57,536 bases of DNA from Bacillota bacterium (GTDB lineage Bacteria; Bacillota; Clostridia; Saccharofermentanales; Saccharofermentanaceae). Shown here piece by piece: positions 7,797 through 15,707 of the stretch. Each line of letters begins with the position of its first letter. Within the stretch, counting starts at the first letter, position 1. The DNA is taken from assembly GCA_023397475.1 (NCBI GenBank), contig JAEWUD010000014.1:1-57536 (forward strand). Direction: 5' to 3'. The translations under genes were made by a program, and so were the position numbers. The notes beneath the pieces are model-generated. The model was not told the DNA's origin. It did no database searches and saw nothing but the letters and a program-made list of their open reading frames with translations.

Positions 7797-8581
7797 CCGC
7801 CTTTTGTCGAGCCGTCCATAGTGAACTTCGTAAATTACTCTACTCGAGATCTACGTGGATCATTGTCCTTCTGATCCTTGTACTGCAGGCTGCCCTGGCA
7901 ACTGTTGCGGCACAGCAGCTTCTGACGATCGGCCTCGACGCAACGCCGGAAACTTGCCCGAACTTGATCGAGGCACTACCGCCGTTGGAATACATGGGAT
8001 TTGATGTCGTACTCTTCAGCACCATCCCGATGATCGTGTTGGGCGCGCTCTATGGCGCAGGCGAATTCCGCAATCACAGTCTGCGGACAACGATGCTGTC
8101 GACCGGGCGGGGAGTACTCGTCCCACTCTCGAAAATCTTCGCCGTCTCTCTCGTCTCGTCTGCCTTATCCTTCGCATCGATCTTTGTCACGATCAGCGCG
8201 ACGCATCTGACCTTTGGCGTGCAGGGTTTGCCGTTTCTTGTATTCAATCCCATGGTCTGGCGCTTTATACTCCAGGGAAGTATCGCCCTCACACTTCTGA
8301 CCGTGCTCGCGTCCGTTATGGGTTTTCTTTTCCGAACAGCCGTCGCGCCAATGTTGTTCCTGATCGTGCAAGTCTTCAATATCGGGGATCTTCTGGCGTC
8401 ACTTTTCGCGATCGGGAAATACTTACCGGTCCATCTGGTTAACCGCCTGATTGCCATATCCGAGAGGTCGCTGACGCAGGTTCCGGCGCAGAATATCCTC
8501 CTTCTTCTGTTGTGGATCCTCCTTCTCAGTGTGCCAGCATTCCTTCGATTCAAGACGAGTGATTTGCGAGGTGAATACTGA
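7793..8581 (+). CDS. ABC transporter permease (first)
   Basis: The 262-residue membrane protein starts with a short amphipathic stretch (SELRKLLYSRSTWI) typical of ABC-2-type permeases, followed by about six hydrophobic helices. The start codon overlaps the stop of the ATPase gene (ATGA), so it is translated by coupling. Its stop overlaps the next start (TGATG). It likely forms the transmembrane channel together with the third gene. Confidence 0.88.
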   Translation: MTAFCRAVHSELRKLLYSRSTWIIVLLILVLQAALATVAAQQLLTIGLDATPETCPNLIEALPPLEYMGFDVVLFSTIPMIVLGALYGAGEFRNHSLRTTMLSTGRGVLVPLSKIFAVSLVSSALSFASIFVTISATHLTFGVQGLPFLVFNPMVWRFILQGSIALTLLTVLASVMGFLFRTAVAPMLFLIVQVFNIGDLLASLFAIGKYLPVHLVNRLIAISERSLTQVPAQNILLLLLWILLLSVPAFLRFKTSDLRGEY

Positions 8582-9306
8582 TGAACGTGCGTCTACTAAT
8601 CAGCGAGAACCAGAAAATGATCTCCAACAAATGGATACTATTAACGATCGCGGCACTGCTCGTGTCGATTCCGGCGATGGTCTACTTCCTGGGAGCACAG
8701 CCCGGTACGGCAAGTCTCGAAGCCTTCGTCAGCAAACTCAGACAGAGCTTCTATCTGGGACAAGCATGGTTTGTTGCACTTGCGAGCTTGTATGTCGGTC
8801 AGGAATTCCAGAAATCCACGGTGCGAACGAGCCTATTAGCCTCGCCGAAACGCTTGACCTTCCTCGCCTCGAAGACGATTTGTCTGCTCGCGTGGATAGT
8901 CGTTCTCCTACTGGTCGCGACCCTGCTATCACTTCTCATTATTCAATTTGGATTTGCGAAAAATATGACTCCGGAGCAGTTTGTTATTTTGTTACGCAGC
9001 CTCATCCCTGCATACCTTGCGACAATCGAACTCACGTTGATAACGATGGTTGTCGTAATCCTGAGCCAGTCGATGGTCGTGTCGATGGGGATCTTCGTAT
9101 CCATGCTTCTGGGGCTTGCTCAGCTGCTGATGCAATATATCCCGGCGATGCGGTATTTTCCGGTACTGGCCACCATGAACAGCTTCTTGTTTACGTCGAG
9201 CGTGATGTATATGTCGGAGTATCAGGGCCTACTTTGTCAGGGGTTGTGGTTAATTGTGATTGGAGTTGTGACCTGTGTGGTCTTCAGGAGGAGAGCGGTG
9301 AAGTGA
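8581..9306 (+). CDS. ABC transporter permease (second)
   Basis: The 241-residue protein has the same plan as its neighbour: a leading RLLISENQKMISNKWI segment, then about six membrane helices, with a conserved-looking YVGQEFQKSTVRTSLLASPKR loop after helix 2. Its ATG shares one base with the upstream TGA (TGATG). It is the last gene of the three-gene exporter operon. A 288-residue reading frame in another frame across 8529-9395 lacks a ribosome binding site and covers the permeases; it is a shadow. Confidence 0.88.
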   Translation: MNVRLLISENQKMISNKWILLTIAALLVSIPAMVYFLGAQPGTASLEAFVSKLRQSFYLGQAWFVALASLYVGQEFQKSTVRTSLLASPKRLTFLASKTICLLAWIVVLLLVATLLSLLIIQFGFAKNMTPEQFVILLRSLIPAYLATIELTLITMVVVILSQSMVVSMGIFVSMLLGLAQLLMQYIPAMRYFPVLATMNSFLFTSSVMYMSEYQGLLCQGLWLIVIGVVTCVVFRRRAVK

Positions 9307-9409
9307 GATGGGTTCGGATTGATTGGGCTTTTTCGGCGTACTCTAATGCCTGCGGAAGGTCGCTCGATAAATACTCGCCCACCTTTGAAAGGTAACTTTT
9401 CGTTGTGCG
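9284..9409 (-). pseudogene. Possible coding remnant
   Basis: On the minus strand a frame of about 41 codons reads with protein-like composition (KVGEYLSSDLPQALEYAEKA) and ends at a TGA at 9284. It has no start codon and begins after an in-frame TAG. It overlaps the 3' end of the permease gene by 23 bases. I do not recognise it; it may be the tail of a gene lost before the IS5 element arrived. Confidence 0.25.
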
Positions 9410-9439
9410 CTATGGGCGAAATGAAGAGGCGCGTCCTTA

Positions 9440-10507
9440 GGGAACCGCTGATTAATTCCCTGCAGAAGGAAAGAATAGTAAAATAGAAGAAAAACAATAG
9501 GCAGGGAAAAAGATGCAGCAGACATTCAGCGATATGGAATATGGCAAACGATATCGGAAAACCCGGAAAGACGATTTTCTGGAGGCAATGCAGGAAATCA
9601 TCCCATGGGAAGAGTGGGTTGCATTGATCGAACCGCATTATTATCCGGATCGCCAGAGAGGACGCAAGCCGCTGGGGATTGAGAAAATGCTGCGAATGTA
9701 TCTATTGCAGTGTTGGTTCAACTTATCCGACGAAGGTGTGGAAGATGCCATCTACGACAGTTATGCCATGCGTAAATTTATGGGAATCAATTTCCTGAAC
9801 GACAAGGTTCCGGACGCCACAACCCTTCTGCATTTTCGTCATCTTATGGAGGAACACGGCCTTGGAGCGGCCATGTTCGCGGCAATCAAGCGGGTATTGG
9901 ATGCGAACGGTTTACTGATGCACGGCGGAACGATTGTGGATGCGACTATTATCAGTGCGCCGACATCCACGAAGAACGCGGAGGCCGCAAATCTGATTCG
10001 CCCGGATGATGAAGTCGTTTATGGAGATTCTGGATATCTTGGCATTGAGAAGAGGGAAGAAATCCAATCGGATGCGCACCTATCCAAGATTGACTACCGA
10101 ATCAATCGACGGCCAGGGAAAGCCTACCGGAAATATCAAAATGACGGTCAGGCATGGGAGAAAAAGATCGAGCGGCAGAAATCCTCCGTTCGGAGCAAGG
10201 TCGAGCATCCGTATCGATTTGTCAACGTTCAATGTGGATACAAGAAAACAGTCTATCGTGGAATCAAGAATAATCTGAACCGATTACATGTCCTGTTCGC
10301 CTGTGCGAATCTGTATATGTGTATCTGCGCTGGTCGACAATTACAACCGTTGAAGGGATAGGTCTGCCCCAATGCGGGATATCCCGCTGGAAATAAGCTA
10401 AAGAACACGAAAACGGAGCAAAAGAACGGACTTTCCCTGAAATTCCGAACAAAAACGTTTGTTCTCGATCAACCAAAATTAAAAAATACGATTAATCAGT
10501 GGTTCCC
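9440..10507 (+). mobile_element. IS5-family insertion sequence, 1068 bp
   Basis: Terminal inverted repeats are GGGAACCGCTGATTAAT at the left end (9440) and its complement, with one mismatch (GGGAACCACTGATTAAT), at the right end (10507). TA flanks both ends, and the palindromic look extends to CTTAG/CTAAG. One transposase gene fills it. The element separates the exporter operon from the DUF6880-like gene and lies 42 bases before the start of the latter. Confidence 0.88.
9513..10361 (+). CDS. IS5-family transposase with internal deletion
   Basis: The 282-residue protein has the usual N-terminal region (RGRKPLGIEKMLRMYLLQCW, GVEDAIYDSYAMRKFMG, PDATTLLHFRHLME) and all three catalytic residues: D in GGTIVDATIISAP, D in VVYGDSGY, and E in SVRSKVEHPYRF. 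In intact relatives roughly 45-50 residues lie between the STKN motif and the LIRPDDEVVYGD motif, including the conserved KGNxWYFGMKAHIGVD block. Here STKNAEA runs straight into ANLIRPDD. The reading frame is kept, so a protein could be made, but it is probably inactive. ATG 9513 follows AGGGAAAAAG. Confidence 0.88.
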   Translation: MQQTFSDMEYGKRYRKTRKDDFLEAMQEIIPWEEWVALIEPHYYPDRQRGRKPLGIEKMLRMYLLQCWFNLSDEGVEDAIYDSYAMRKFMGINFLNDKVPDATTLLHFRHLMEEHGLGAAMFAAIKRVLDANGLLMHGGTIVDATIISAPTSTKNAEAANLIRPDDEVVYGDSGYLGIEKREEIQSDAHLSKIDYRINRRPGKAYRKYQNDGQAWEKKIERQKSSVRSKVEHPYRFVNVQCGYKKTVYRGIKNNLNRLHVLFACANLYMCICAGRQLQPLKG

Positions 10508-10549
10508 TAAGATAATATAGGAGAATAGTGGCACGTGTGGAGGTACCCT

Positions 10550-11917
10550 ATGACGCGAAAAGAATCAGATAGCTTAAGCTCGGCGATGGATCAACTTCGC
10601 GCAATACAAAACGAGGATTTGCGCCGGATAAAGGACAAGATCTCAAGTCTTACACGCGGCCACCGATTCTATGACTGGCGGAAGACGACCGATCTCGCCC
10701 GCGAACTGAGCGCTTTTCTGGCGGACATTCGCGCGGACATAGAGGATCCGACGACCGGACTTACACTCGTGGAGGCCTTTTATAAGACAGATGAGGCGGT
10801 AATCAGCCAATGCGATGATTCCTACGGCAATATCGGAGATGTCTATTCTATGGACGCCAGGGAACTTTTCGAGCATTACGGATCGCAATCTGAGGACAAG
10901 AAACGAGTGAGCGAGATCATCTTCGAACTAAGTCTTCGTGATCCTTATAGTGTAAGGGACACGCTGATCAAGTCCGCCGGCAAGGTGCTGGACGAGCCGC
11001 AGCTTCGAGCTCTAATCGCCCGCTATATAGCCTATGGGGCCGAAGCGACAGAAGAGACGAATCAGCGGACCGCAAAGTTCGCCGTCATTTCGCTGGCAAA
11101 ACAGGTTGGCGATCCGGTGCTTTTCGAGAAGACAACGCTCCAGAATATCGAGAAACCGTGGCCAGCCCTGTGGATCGACATCGCGCGCCAATATCTGGCG
11201 GCCGGGGACGCGGAGACGGCGTATGAGCGCGTTATGCGAATTTCGGAGAAAGATATATTTACCGAGGATAAGAGGACCACGTTGCTTCTGGACATCTATC
11301 GTCAGCTCGGATGGGAGGAGAAACGGCTGGATCTTCTGCAGCAAAAGTTCCAAGAGAACCGGTCCGATACGGCATTGAAAGCCATCCTAGAGATCGTCGG
11401 AGAAGATCGGCGCGACGAGATGGTAGGAGCGGCGGTCGCCGAGATCCAGCGATCAGACAAGTTCTCCCATGAGGATCTTCGGTTCCTCCTGGACTGCGGC
11501 CGGGAACACGAGGCAGAAGAATATCTGATCATACACGTGGACAATGTCGATGGTGACTATTATTCCTACTGGGTTCCGGTTGCCGAGGCGTTGGTTCTGT
11601 CCGGTCGAACCATGGGGGCGATCCTCGTGTACAGGGCCTTGCTGCTCTCGATACTGGAGAAAGCGTACTACAAGGCCTACCCGCATGCAGCGAAATACCT
11701 GAGAAAGCTCGATCGTTTGGCGAGAGTGGTTGGGGAGCGTGTTGAGGGCGAGACGGGCGGCGAGGGTAGTGAGGCAGGTGCGAGAGGTGTAATAGGCGAG
11801 AGCGCTGAGGCTGGTGCGGCGAAGGGTATTGAGAATCATCAGAGCTTCATGGAGAGGCTCGTGCGACTACATGGGAAGAAGAAGAGTTTCTGGAGAATGT
11901 ATGAGGAGGGGAAGTAA
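10550..11917 (+). CDS. DUF6880-like protein, function unknown
   Basis: From ATG 10550 (GGAGG seven bases before; the GTG at 10535 lacks a site) this encodes 455 residues. The start has GHRFYDWRKTTDLARELSAFL, then EAFYKTDEAVISQCDDSYGNIGDVY, which I recognise as the pattern of DUF6880 proteins. The middle is helical and repeat-like (TPR/HEAT-type). A Gly/Glu/Ala-rich low-complexity stretch (about 400-430) precedes a basic tail. Relatives I recall have a longer N-terminus, so this copy may be short at the front; the IS5 element immediately upstream may have removed it or its native promoter. It borders the McrBC operon. Confidence 0.7.
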   Translation: MTRKESDSLSSAMDQLRAIQNEDLRRIKDKISSLTRGHRFYDWRKTTDLARELSAFLADIRADIEDPTTGLTLVEAFYKTDEAVISQCDDSYGNIGDVYSMDARELFEHYGSQSEDKKRVSEIIFELSLRDPYSVRDTLIKSAGKVLDEPQLRALIARYIAYGAEATEETNQRTAKFAVISLAKQVGDPVLFEKTTLQNIEKPWPALWIDIARQYLAAGDAETAYERVMRISEKDIFTEDKRTTLLLDIYRQLGWEEKRLDLLQQKFQENRSDTALKAILEIVGEDRRDEMVGAAVAEIQRSDKFSHEDLRFLLDCGREHEAEEYLIIHVDNVDGDYYSYWVPVAEALVLSGRTMGAILVYRALLLSILEKAYYKAYPHAAKYLRKLDRLARVVGERVEGETGGEGSEAGARGVIGESAEAGAAKGIENHQSFMERLVRLHGKKKSFWRMYEEGK

Positions 11918-11946
11918 GGGATTGGGGGATTGAGGGTGGAATGAGT

Positions 11947-11961
11947 AGCGGCTAAACCGCT
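11947..11961 (+). terminator. Weak hairpin after the DUF6880-like gene
   Basis: AGCGG-CTAAA-CCGCT forms a five-base-pair stem 30 bases after the stop. About 15 bases later a T9 run sits inside a second small hairpin (AAGAAT...ATTCTT). Together they may end transcription. Confidence 0.35.
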
Positions 11962-12038
11962 CTAACAAACCAGCAAGAATTTTTTTTTGATTCTTCCTGA
12001 CGTACCAAGAAATGGACTGCCGATATGTATCTGTCGTG

Positions 12039-12053
12039 TTATTATGATAATAA
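12039..12053. promoter_or_regulatory. Palindrome upstream of mcrBC
   Basis: TTATTAT-G-ATAATAA is a perfect 7+1+7 inverted repeat 126 bases before the mcrB start. It could be an operator or simply AT-rich sequence. No promoter hexamers of good quality are seen beside it. Confidence 0.25.
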
Positions 12054-12178
12054 TCATTCATTAGATGTAATGATGAGTATTTCTACAGTCCTTCAACGAT
12101 TCAAAGATCATTACAAACTTATCCACTTTATTATTTGCGATAATTTTCAAATGGTGTGTTTGAAATAAGGAGCATCCT

Positions 12179-14344
12179 ATGAACACGACAGATTTCAACT
12201 GGATTCCTTTCTACGAAGAATTAGCGAATAAACTCCTGCCATATCGTAAGGACAGAAAATCTCTCATCTCGAAAATCCGAGAGGTGTACTCTCACATTGG
12301 GATGAAGATTCCCACTCTGGATAGTGACGGACAGATCATCGATATTGATCCTTTCACGGTTTTCGGGCTTTTCAATAAAAGGATTACGTTGGAAAAACGT
12401 ATAGCGATAATTCGCGAAGTGGCACAGATGTTTGATGTAGCATTGCCGATTCCAGAAACGTTCGACGGGATTCCGATGCTGAATAATCTGAATGCGACGT
12501 TCTACCGATTTGCAGAAGAACGTGGACCAGAAGACATTGATCGACTTTGGGATTTGTTTGAGAAAGCTTTGCTATATGCCGACATCGAGACTTCCGGAAA
12601 TCGTGAGGTTTTTTTACAGGCATATAATCTGGTTAAGGACCTTAAGGGAAATCGCTTCAAGCTGACGCTCGGCTTGTTCTGGATTCGACCAAATAAGTAC
12701 ATTAATCTAGATTCTCGCAATCGATGGTTCATTAGTATCCCAGAGAATATGCCGACGTCGTGCGGAGATATGGTAAGAAATCTTTTAGAGATTCCCGATG
12801 CTGAAACATATCTTCAGATTTGTGATAATGTGCGTCATGCAATGGAAGTCGGTTCGTATGATTATCGCTACTTGCCCGAATTATCTGAAACATCGTGGCG
12901 TATATCGGAACAGGTAAATTTAGAGAATAAGAAAGCTAGTCTGTTAGTTGATCAAGAATCGGAAGCAGATGCTTTGCCTGATCAAAATATTGGAACGACG
13001 CATTATTGGCTATATGCTCCCGGGGCAAGTGCCGTAATGTGGGAGAAATTCTATAAAGCCGGAATTATGGCGATCGGTTGGTTTGAGATTGGAGATCTGA
13101 GTGGATTTTCTTCCAAGAGTGAGATGCAAAAGAAACTGACAGAATTGTGTGATCCTTCTACATCTAATAAGAACACAGCGCATGCCACTTGGCAGTTCTC
13201 ACGAGAGATGAAGAAGGGCGATATTGTCTTCGTGAAAAGAGGATCTCACCAGATTATCGGAAGAGGAATCGTCGAGTCTGATTATTACTATGATGAGAGT
13301 CGTCATGACACATATCCGAATACGCGCAAGGTGCGATGGACGCATAATGGTGATTGGGAGCATCCCGGCAAGGCAGTTGTAAAGACATTGACAGACATCA
13401 CCCCTTACTCGGAATATGTTGAAAAACTGAATGCGCTTTTTAATGATGACCCTGTTCCGCCTGTTGAGACCGATCCGCCGATTACTCTTTACCCTCTCTA
13501 CAGCATGGATGAATTTCTAGAAGAAGTTTACATGGACGAGACGGAGTATCGCGATCTTGTTACTCTTCTAGAAAAGAAGAAGAATGTCATCCTACAAGGC
13601 GCTCCGGGTGTCGGTAAGACCTTCGCGGCAAAGCGCCTTGCTTATTCGATCATGGGAGTCAAGGATCCAGATCGCGTAATGATGATCCAGTTTCATCAGA
13701 GTTATTCCTATGAAGACTTTATCATGGGTTTTCGACCTTCTGATAATGGTTTCGAGATCAAGAGAGGGGCATTCTACAATTTTTGTAAGAAAGCTGAGAT
13801 CGACAGTGACAACAAGTTTTTCTTCATCATTGACGAGATCAACAGGGGAAATCTTAGCAAGATTTTTGGCGAGTTGCTAATGTTGATCGAGAAAGACAAG
13901 CGAGGCATTGAACTGCAGCTTCTCTATGCGAACGAGAAATTTTCCGTGCCAAAGAACGTGTACATCATCGGCATGATGAATACAGCAGATCGAAGTCTTG
14001 CTCTGATGGACTATGCGCTGCGGAGACGTTTCGCGTTTTTCGAGATGCGACCGGGATTCCGATCCGATGGGTTTCGCACATATCGTGAAAACTTCGGCGA
14101 TGCAAGATTCGATAAACTTATTCAGTGTGTTGAGAATCTGAACGAGGCAATTCGATTGGATTCGTCTCTAGGCGAAGGCTTCCGCATTGGGCATAGCTTC
14201 TTCTGCGGGATCAATGAGATCACAGATCAGACACTTACAAGTATCGTAACTTATGAACTGATTCCATTGCTAAAGGAATACTGGTTCGACGAACCGCAGA
14301 AAGTTCATAACTGGACTGAAATGTTGCGGAGTGCTATCAAGTGA
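12179..14344 (+). CDS. mcrB: McrB-like AAA+ GTPase of a type IV restriction system
   Basis: The 721-residue protein has three parts. Residues 1-265 are helical and unassigned. About 275-385 looks like an EVE/PUA-type modified-base reader (YWLYAPGASAVMWEKFYKAG, GWFEIGDLS, KKGDIVFVKR...IIGRGIVES). The McrB AAA+ domain then has Walker A LQGAPGVGKTFAAKRLA (near 474), Walker B FFIIDEINRGNLSKIFGELL, and the diagnostic IIGMMNTADRSLALMDYALRR. In this family the motor uses GTP and drives cleavage by McrC at modified DNA. ATG 12179 follows AAGGAG. The stop overlaps the mcrC start by four bases (GTGA). Confidence 0.95.
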   Translation: MNTTDFNWIPFYEELANKLLPYRKDRKSLISKIREVYSHIGMKIPTLDSDGQIIDIDPFTVFGLFNKRITLEKRIAIIREVAQMFDVALPIPETFDGIPMLNNLNATFYRFAEERGPEDIDRLWDLFEKALLYADIETSGNREVFLQAYNLVKDLKGNRFKLTLGLFWIRPNKYINLDSRNRWFISIPENMPTSCGDMVRNLLEIPDAETYLQICDNVRHAMEVGSYDYRYLPELSETSWRISEQVNLENKKASLLVDQESEADALPDQNIGTTHYWLYAPGASAVMWEKFYKAGIMAIGWFEIGDLSGFSSKSEMQKKLTELCDPSTSNKNTAHATWQFSREMKKGDIVFVKRGSHQIIGRGIVESDYYYDESRHDTYPNTRKVRWTHNGDWEHPGKAVVKTLTDITPYSEYVEKLNALFNDDPVPPVETDPPITLYPLYSMDEFLEEVYMDETEYRDLVTLLEKKKNVILQGAPGVGKTFAAKRLAYSIMGVKDPDRVMMIQFHQSYSYEDFIMGFRPSDNGFEIKRGAFYNFCKKAEIDSDNKFFFIIDEINRGNLSKIFGELLMLIEKDKRGIELQLLYANEKFSVPKNVYIIGMMNTADRSLALMDYALRRRFAFFEMRPGFRSDGFRTYRENFGDARFDKLIQCVENLNEAIRLDSSLGEGFRIGHSFFCGINEITDQTLTSIVTYELIPLLKEYWFDEPQKVHNWTEMLRSAIK

Positions 14345-15378
14345 TACCGGTAAAGAATGTTTACTACATGTTGTCCTATGCTTTTCAGACGTTGCGAGAG
14401 CAAGGTTTTCGCGATGTGGCGACAGAGAACTTCCACAACACAGCAGATCTGTGTGCGGCGATTCTGATTCGTGGCGTCTCTTTACAGCTGAAGAGAGGAC
14501 TTCACAAGGACTACGTCCTCTGCCATGAAGCGCTGTCGACACTCCATGGCAAAATCGACTTTCCGGCAACCATAGCTTCCAATGTCCAGCAGAAGCGGCA
14601 ACTCATTTGCACCTATGACAACTTCACCGAGGATACGTATCCAAACCGGATTATCGCGACAACAATGTTCCTTCTCCTTCGTGCGGATATTTCCGCCATG
14701 CGAAAAAAATCATTGCGCAAACTACTGATTTACTTCGGTGACGTCCACCGCCTCGATCCCTTTAGAATTCAATGGAACATCCAACACTATCGTTTGAGTT
14801 CAACCAACAGAATGCTATTATCCATATGCTATTTGACAATAAAGGGACTTCTGCAAACACAAACTGATGGGTCAACTCGCATTATGGATTTTCTTGACGA
14901 ACAGCAGATGTGTCGATTGTATGAGAAATTCATTCTGGAGTATTATCGCCAGGAGTTCCCTCAGATCTGCACGAACTCGTCCCAGATTCCCTGGAATCTC
15001 GATGATTCGGAAGTCACAGCGCTTCCCATCATGCAAACCGATGTTATGATGACCTATCAAAACAAGACTCTTATTCTTGACGCGAAATTCTACGGGCACG
15101 TCACGCAAACGCATTTCGGGGCGCATACACTACACTCGGCAAACCTGTATCAGATCTTTACCTATGTCAAGAATAAAGCGTCTTCATTCATCGGCGATAC
15201 TCGTGCGGTCTCCGGAATGCTTCTCTATGCTCGCACGGATAAAGAGACCTTGCTACATCACACATACCAAATGAGTGGTAATCGGATCAGTGTTCGTACA
15301 CTGGATCTGAACTGCGATTTTACGGAGATAGCCAGACAGTTGGATGCGATCGCTGAGGAAGAGTTTGGTGTGAGTTGA
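14341..15378 (+). CDS. mcrC: McrC-like PD-(D/E)XK nuclease subunit
   Basis: The 345-residue protein begins at GTG 14341 with IPVKNVYYMLSYAFQTL, the usual McrC start pattern, followed by RGLHKDYV. The nuclease core is LPIMQTDVMMTYQNKTLILDAKFYG, giving the D...DxK catalytic arrangement, followed by a YQIFTYVKNK helix. It is the cleavage subunit that acts with McrB. The GTG start overlaps the mcrB stop, so production is coupled. Confidence 0.94.
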   Translation: MIPVKNVYYMLSYAFQTLREQGFRDVATENFHNTADLCAAILIRGVSLQLKRGLHKDYVLCHEALSTLHGKIDFPATIASNVQQKRQLICTYDNFTEDTYPNRIIATTMFLLLRADISAMRKKSLRKLLIYFGDVHRLDPFRIQWNIQHYRLSSTNRMLLSICYLTIKGLLQTQTDGSTRIMDFLDEQQMCRLYEKFILEYYRQEFPQICTNSSQIPWNLDDSEVTALPIMQTDVMMTYQNKTLILDAKFYGHVTQTHFGAHTLHSANLYQIFTYVKNKASSFIGDTRAVSGMLLYARTDKETLLHHTYQMSGNRISVRTLDLNCDFTEIARQLDAIAEEEFGVS

Positions 15379-15456
15379 GAAAGATTCGAGATGCGAGTTT
15401 ACTAAGAAAAGTCCTTGAAGAAATCTGATCGAAAAATAACTTATGCGGCAGTTTAA

Positions 15457-15552
15457 TCCGAAGATGGGGTGAAAGTTGAGGTGGTGTTTGTGGATTTGAG
15501 GGAAGGCGAAGATAGTGTGAAGAAGATAAGGAAAAAGATCGTTGAGGAGTAA
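15457..15552 (+). pseudogene. Remnant of an unidentified gene tail
   Basis: After an in-frame TAA, about 31 codons read GVKVEVVFVDLREGEDS and KKIRKKIVEE before a TAA. Codon choice and composition look coding, but there is no start. It occupies the 329-bp gap between mcrC and the helicase gene, which otherwise holds only AT-rich promoter-like sequence. I cannot assign it to a family. Confidence 0.3.
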
Positions 15553-15656
15553 ACGTATGGGGAGTATAGATAAGCGTATTTTTCTTCTTATTTTTTCAGT
15601 TCACGTAGATCTTAGAGTTCGCAATCTTTTTTACAAGAAATATTTAGCAGATTGGA

Positions 15657-15662
15657 TATAAT
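15657..15662 (+). promoter_or_regulatory. -10 box for the helicase gene
   Basis: TATAAT lies 45 bases before the ATG at 15708. A TTTACA box stands 21 bases upstream of it, wider than ideal. This suggests the helicase is transcribed separately from mcrBC. Confidence 0.45.
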
Positions 15663-15707
15663 TAATCTTGATCAGGTGATGCATGAACTGATAGAGAGGA
15701 TAACAGA

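Noticed and set aside
8529..9395. 288-residue plus-strand frame over the ABC permeases
   Set aside because: Overlaps two real permeases in a different frame; composition (many Cys, Gly, Ser) is not membrane-like.
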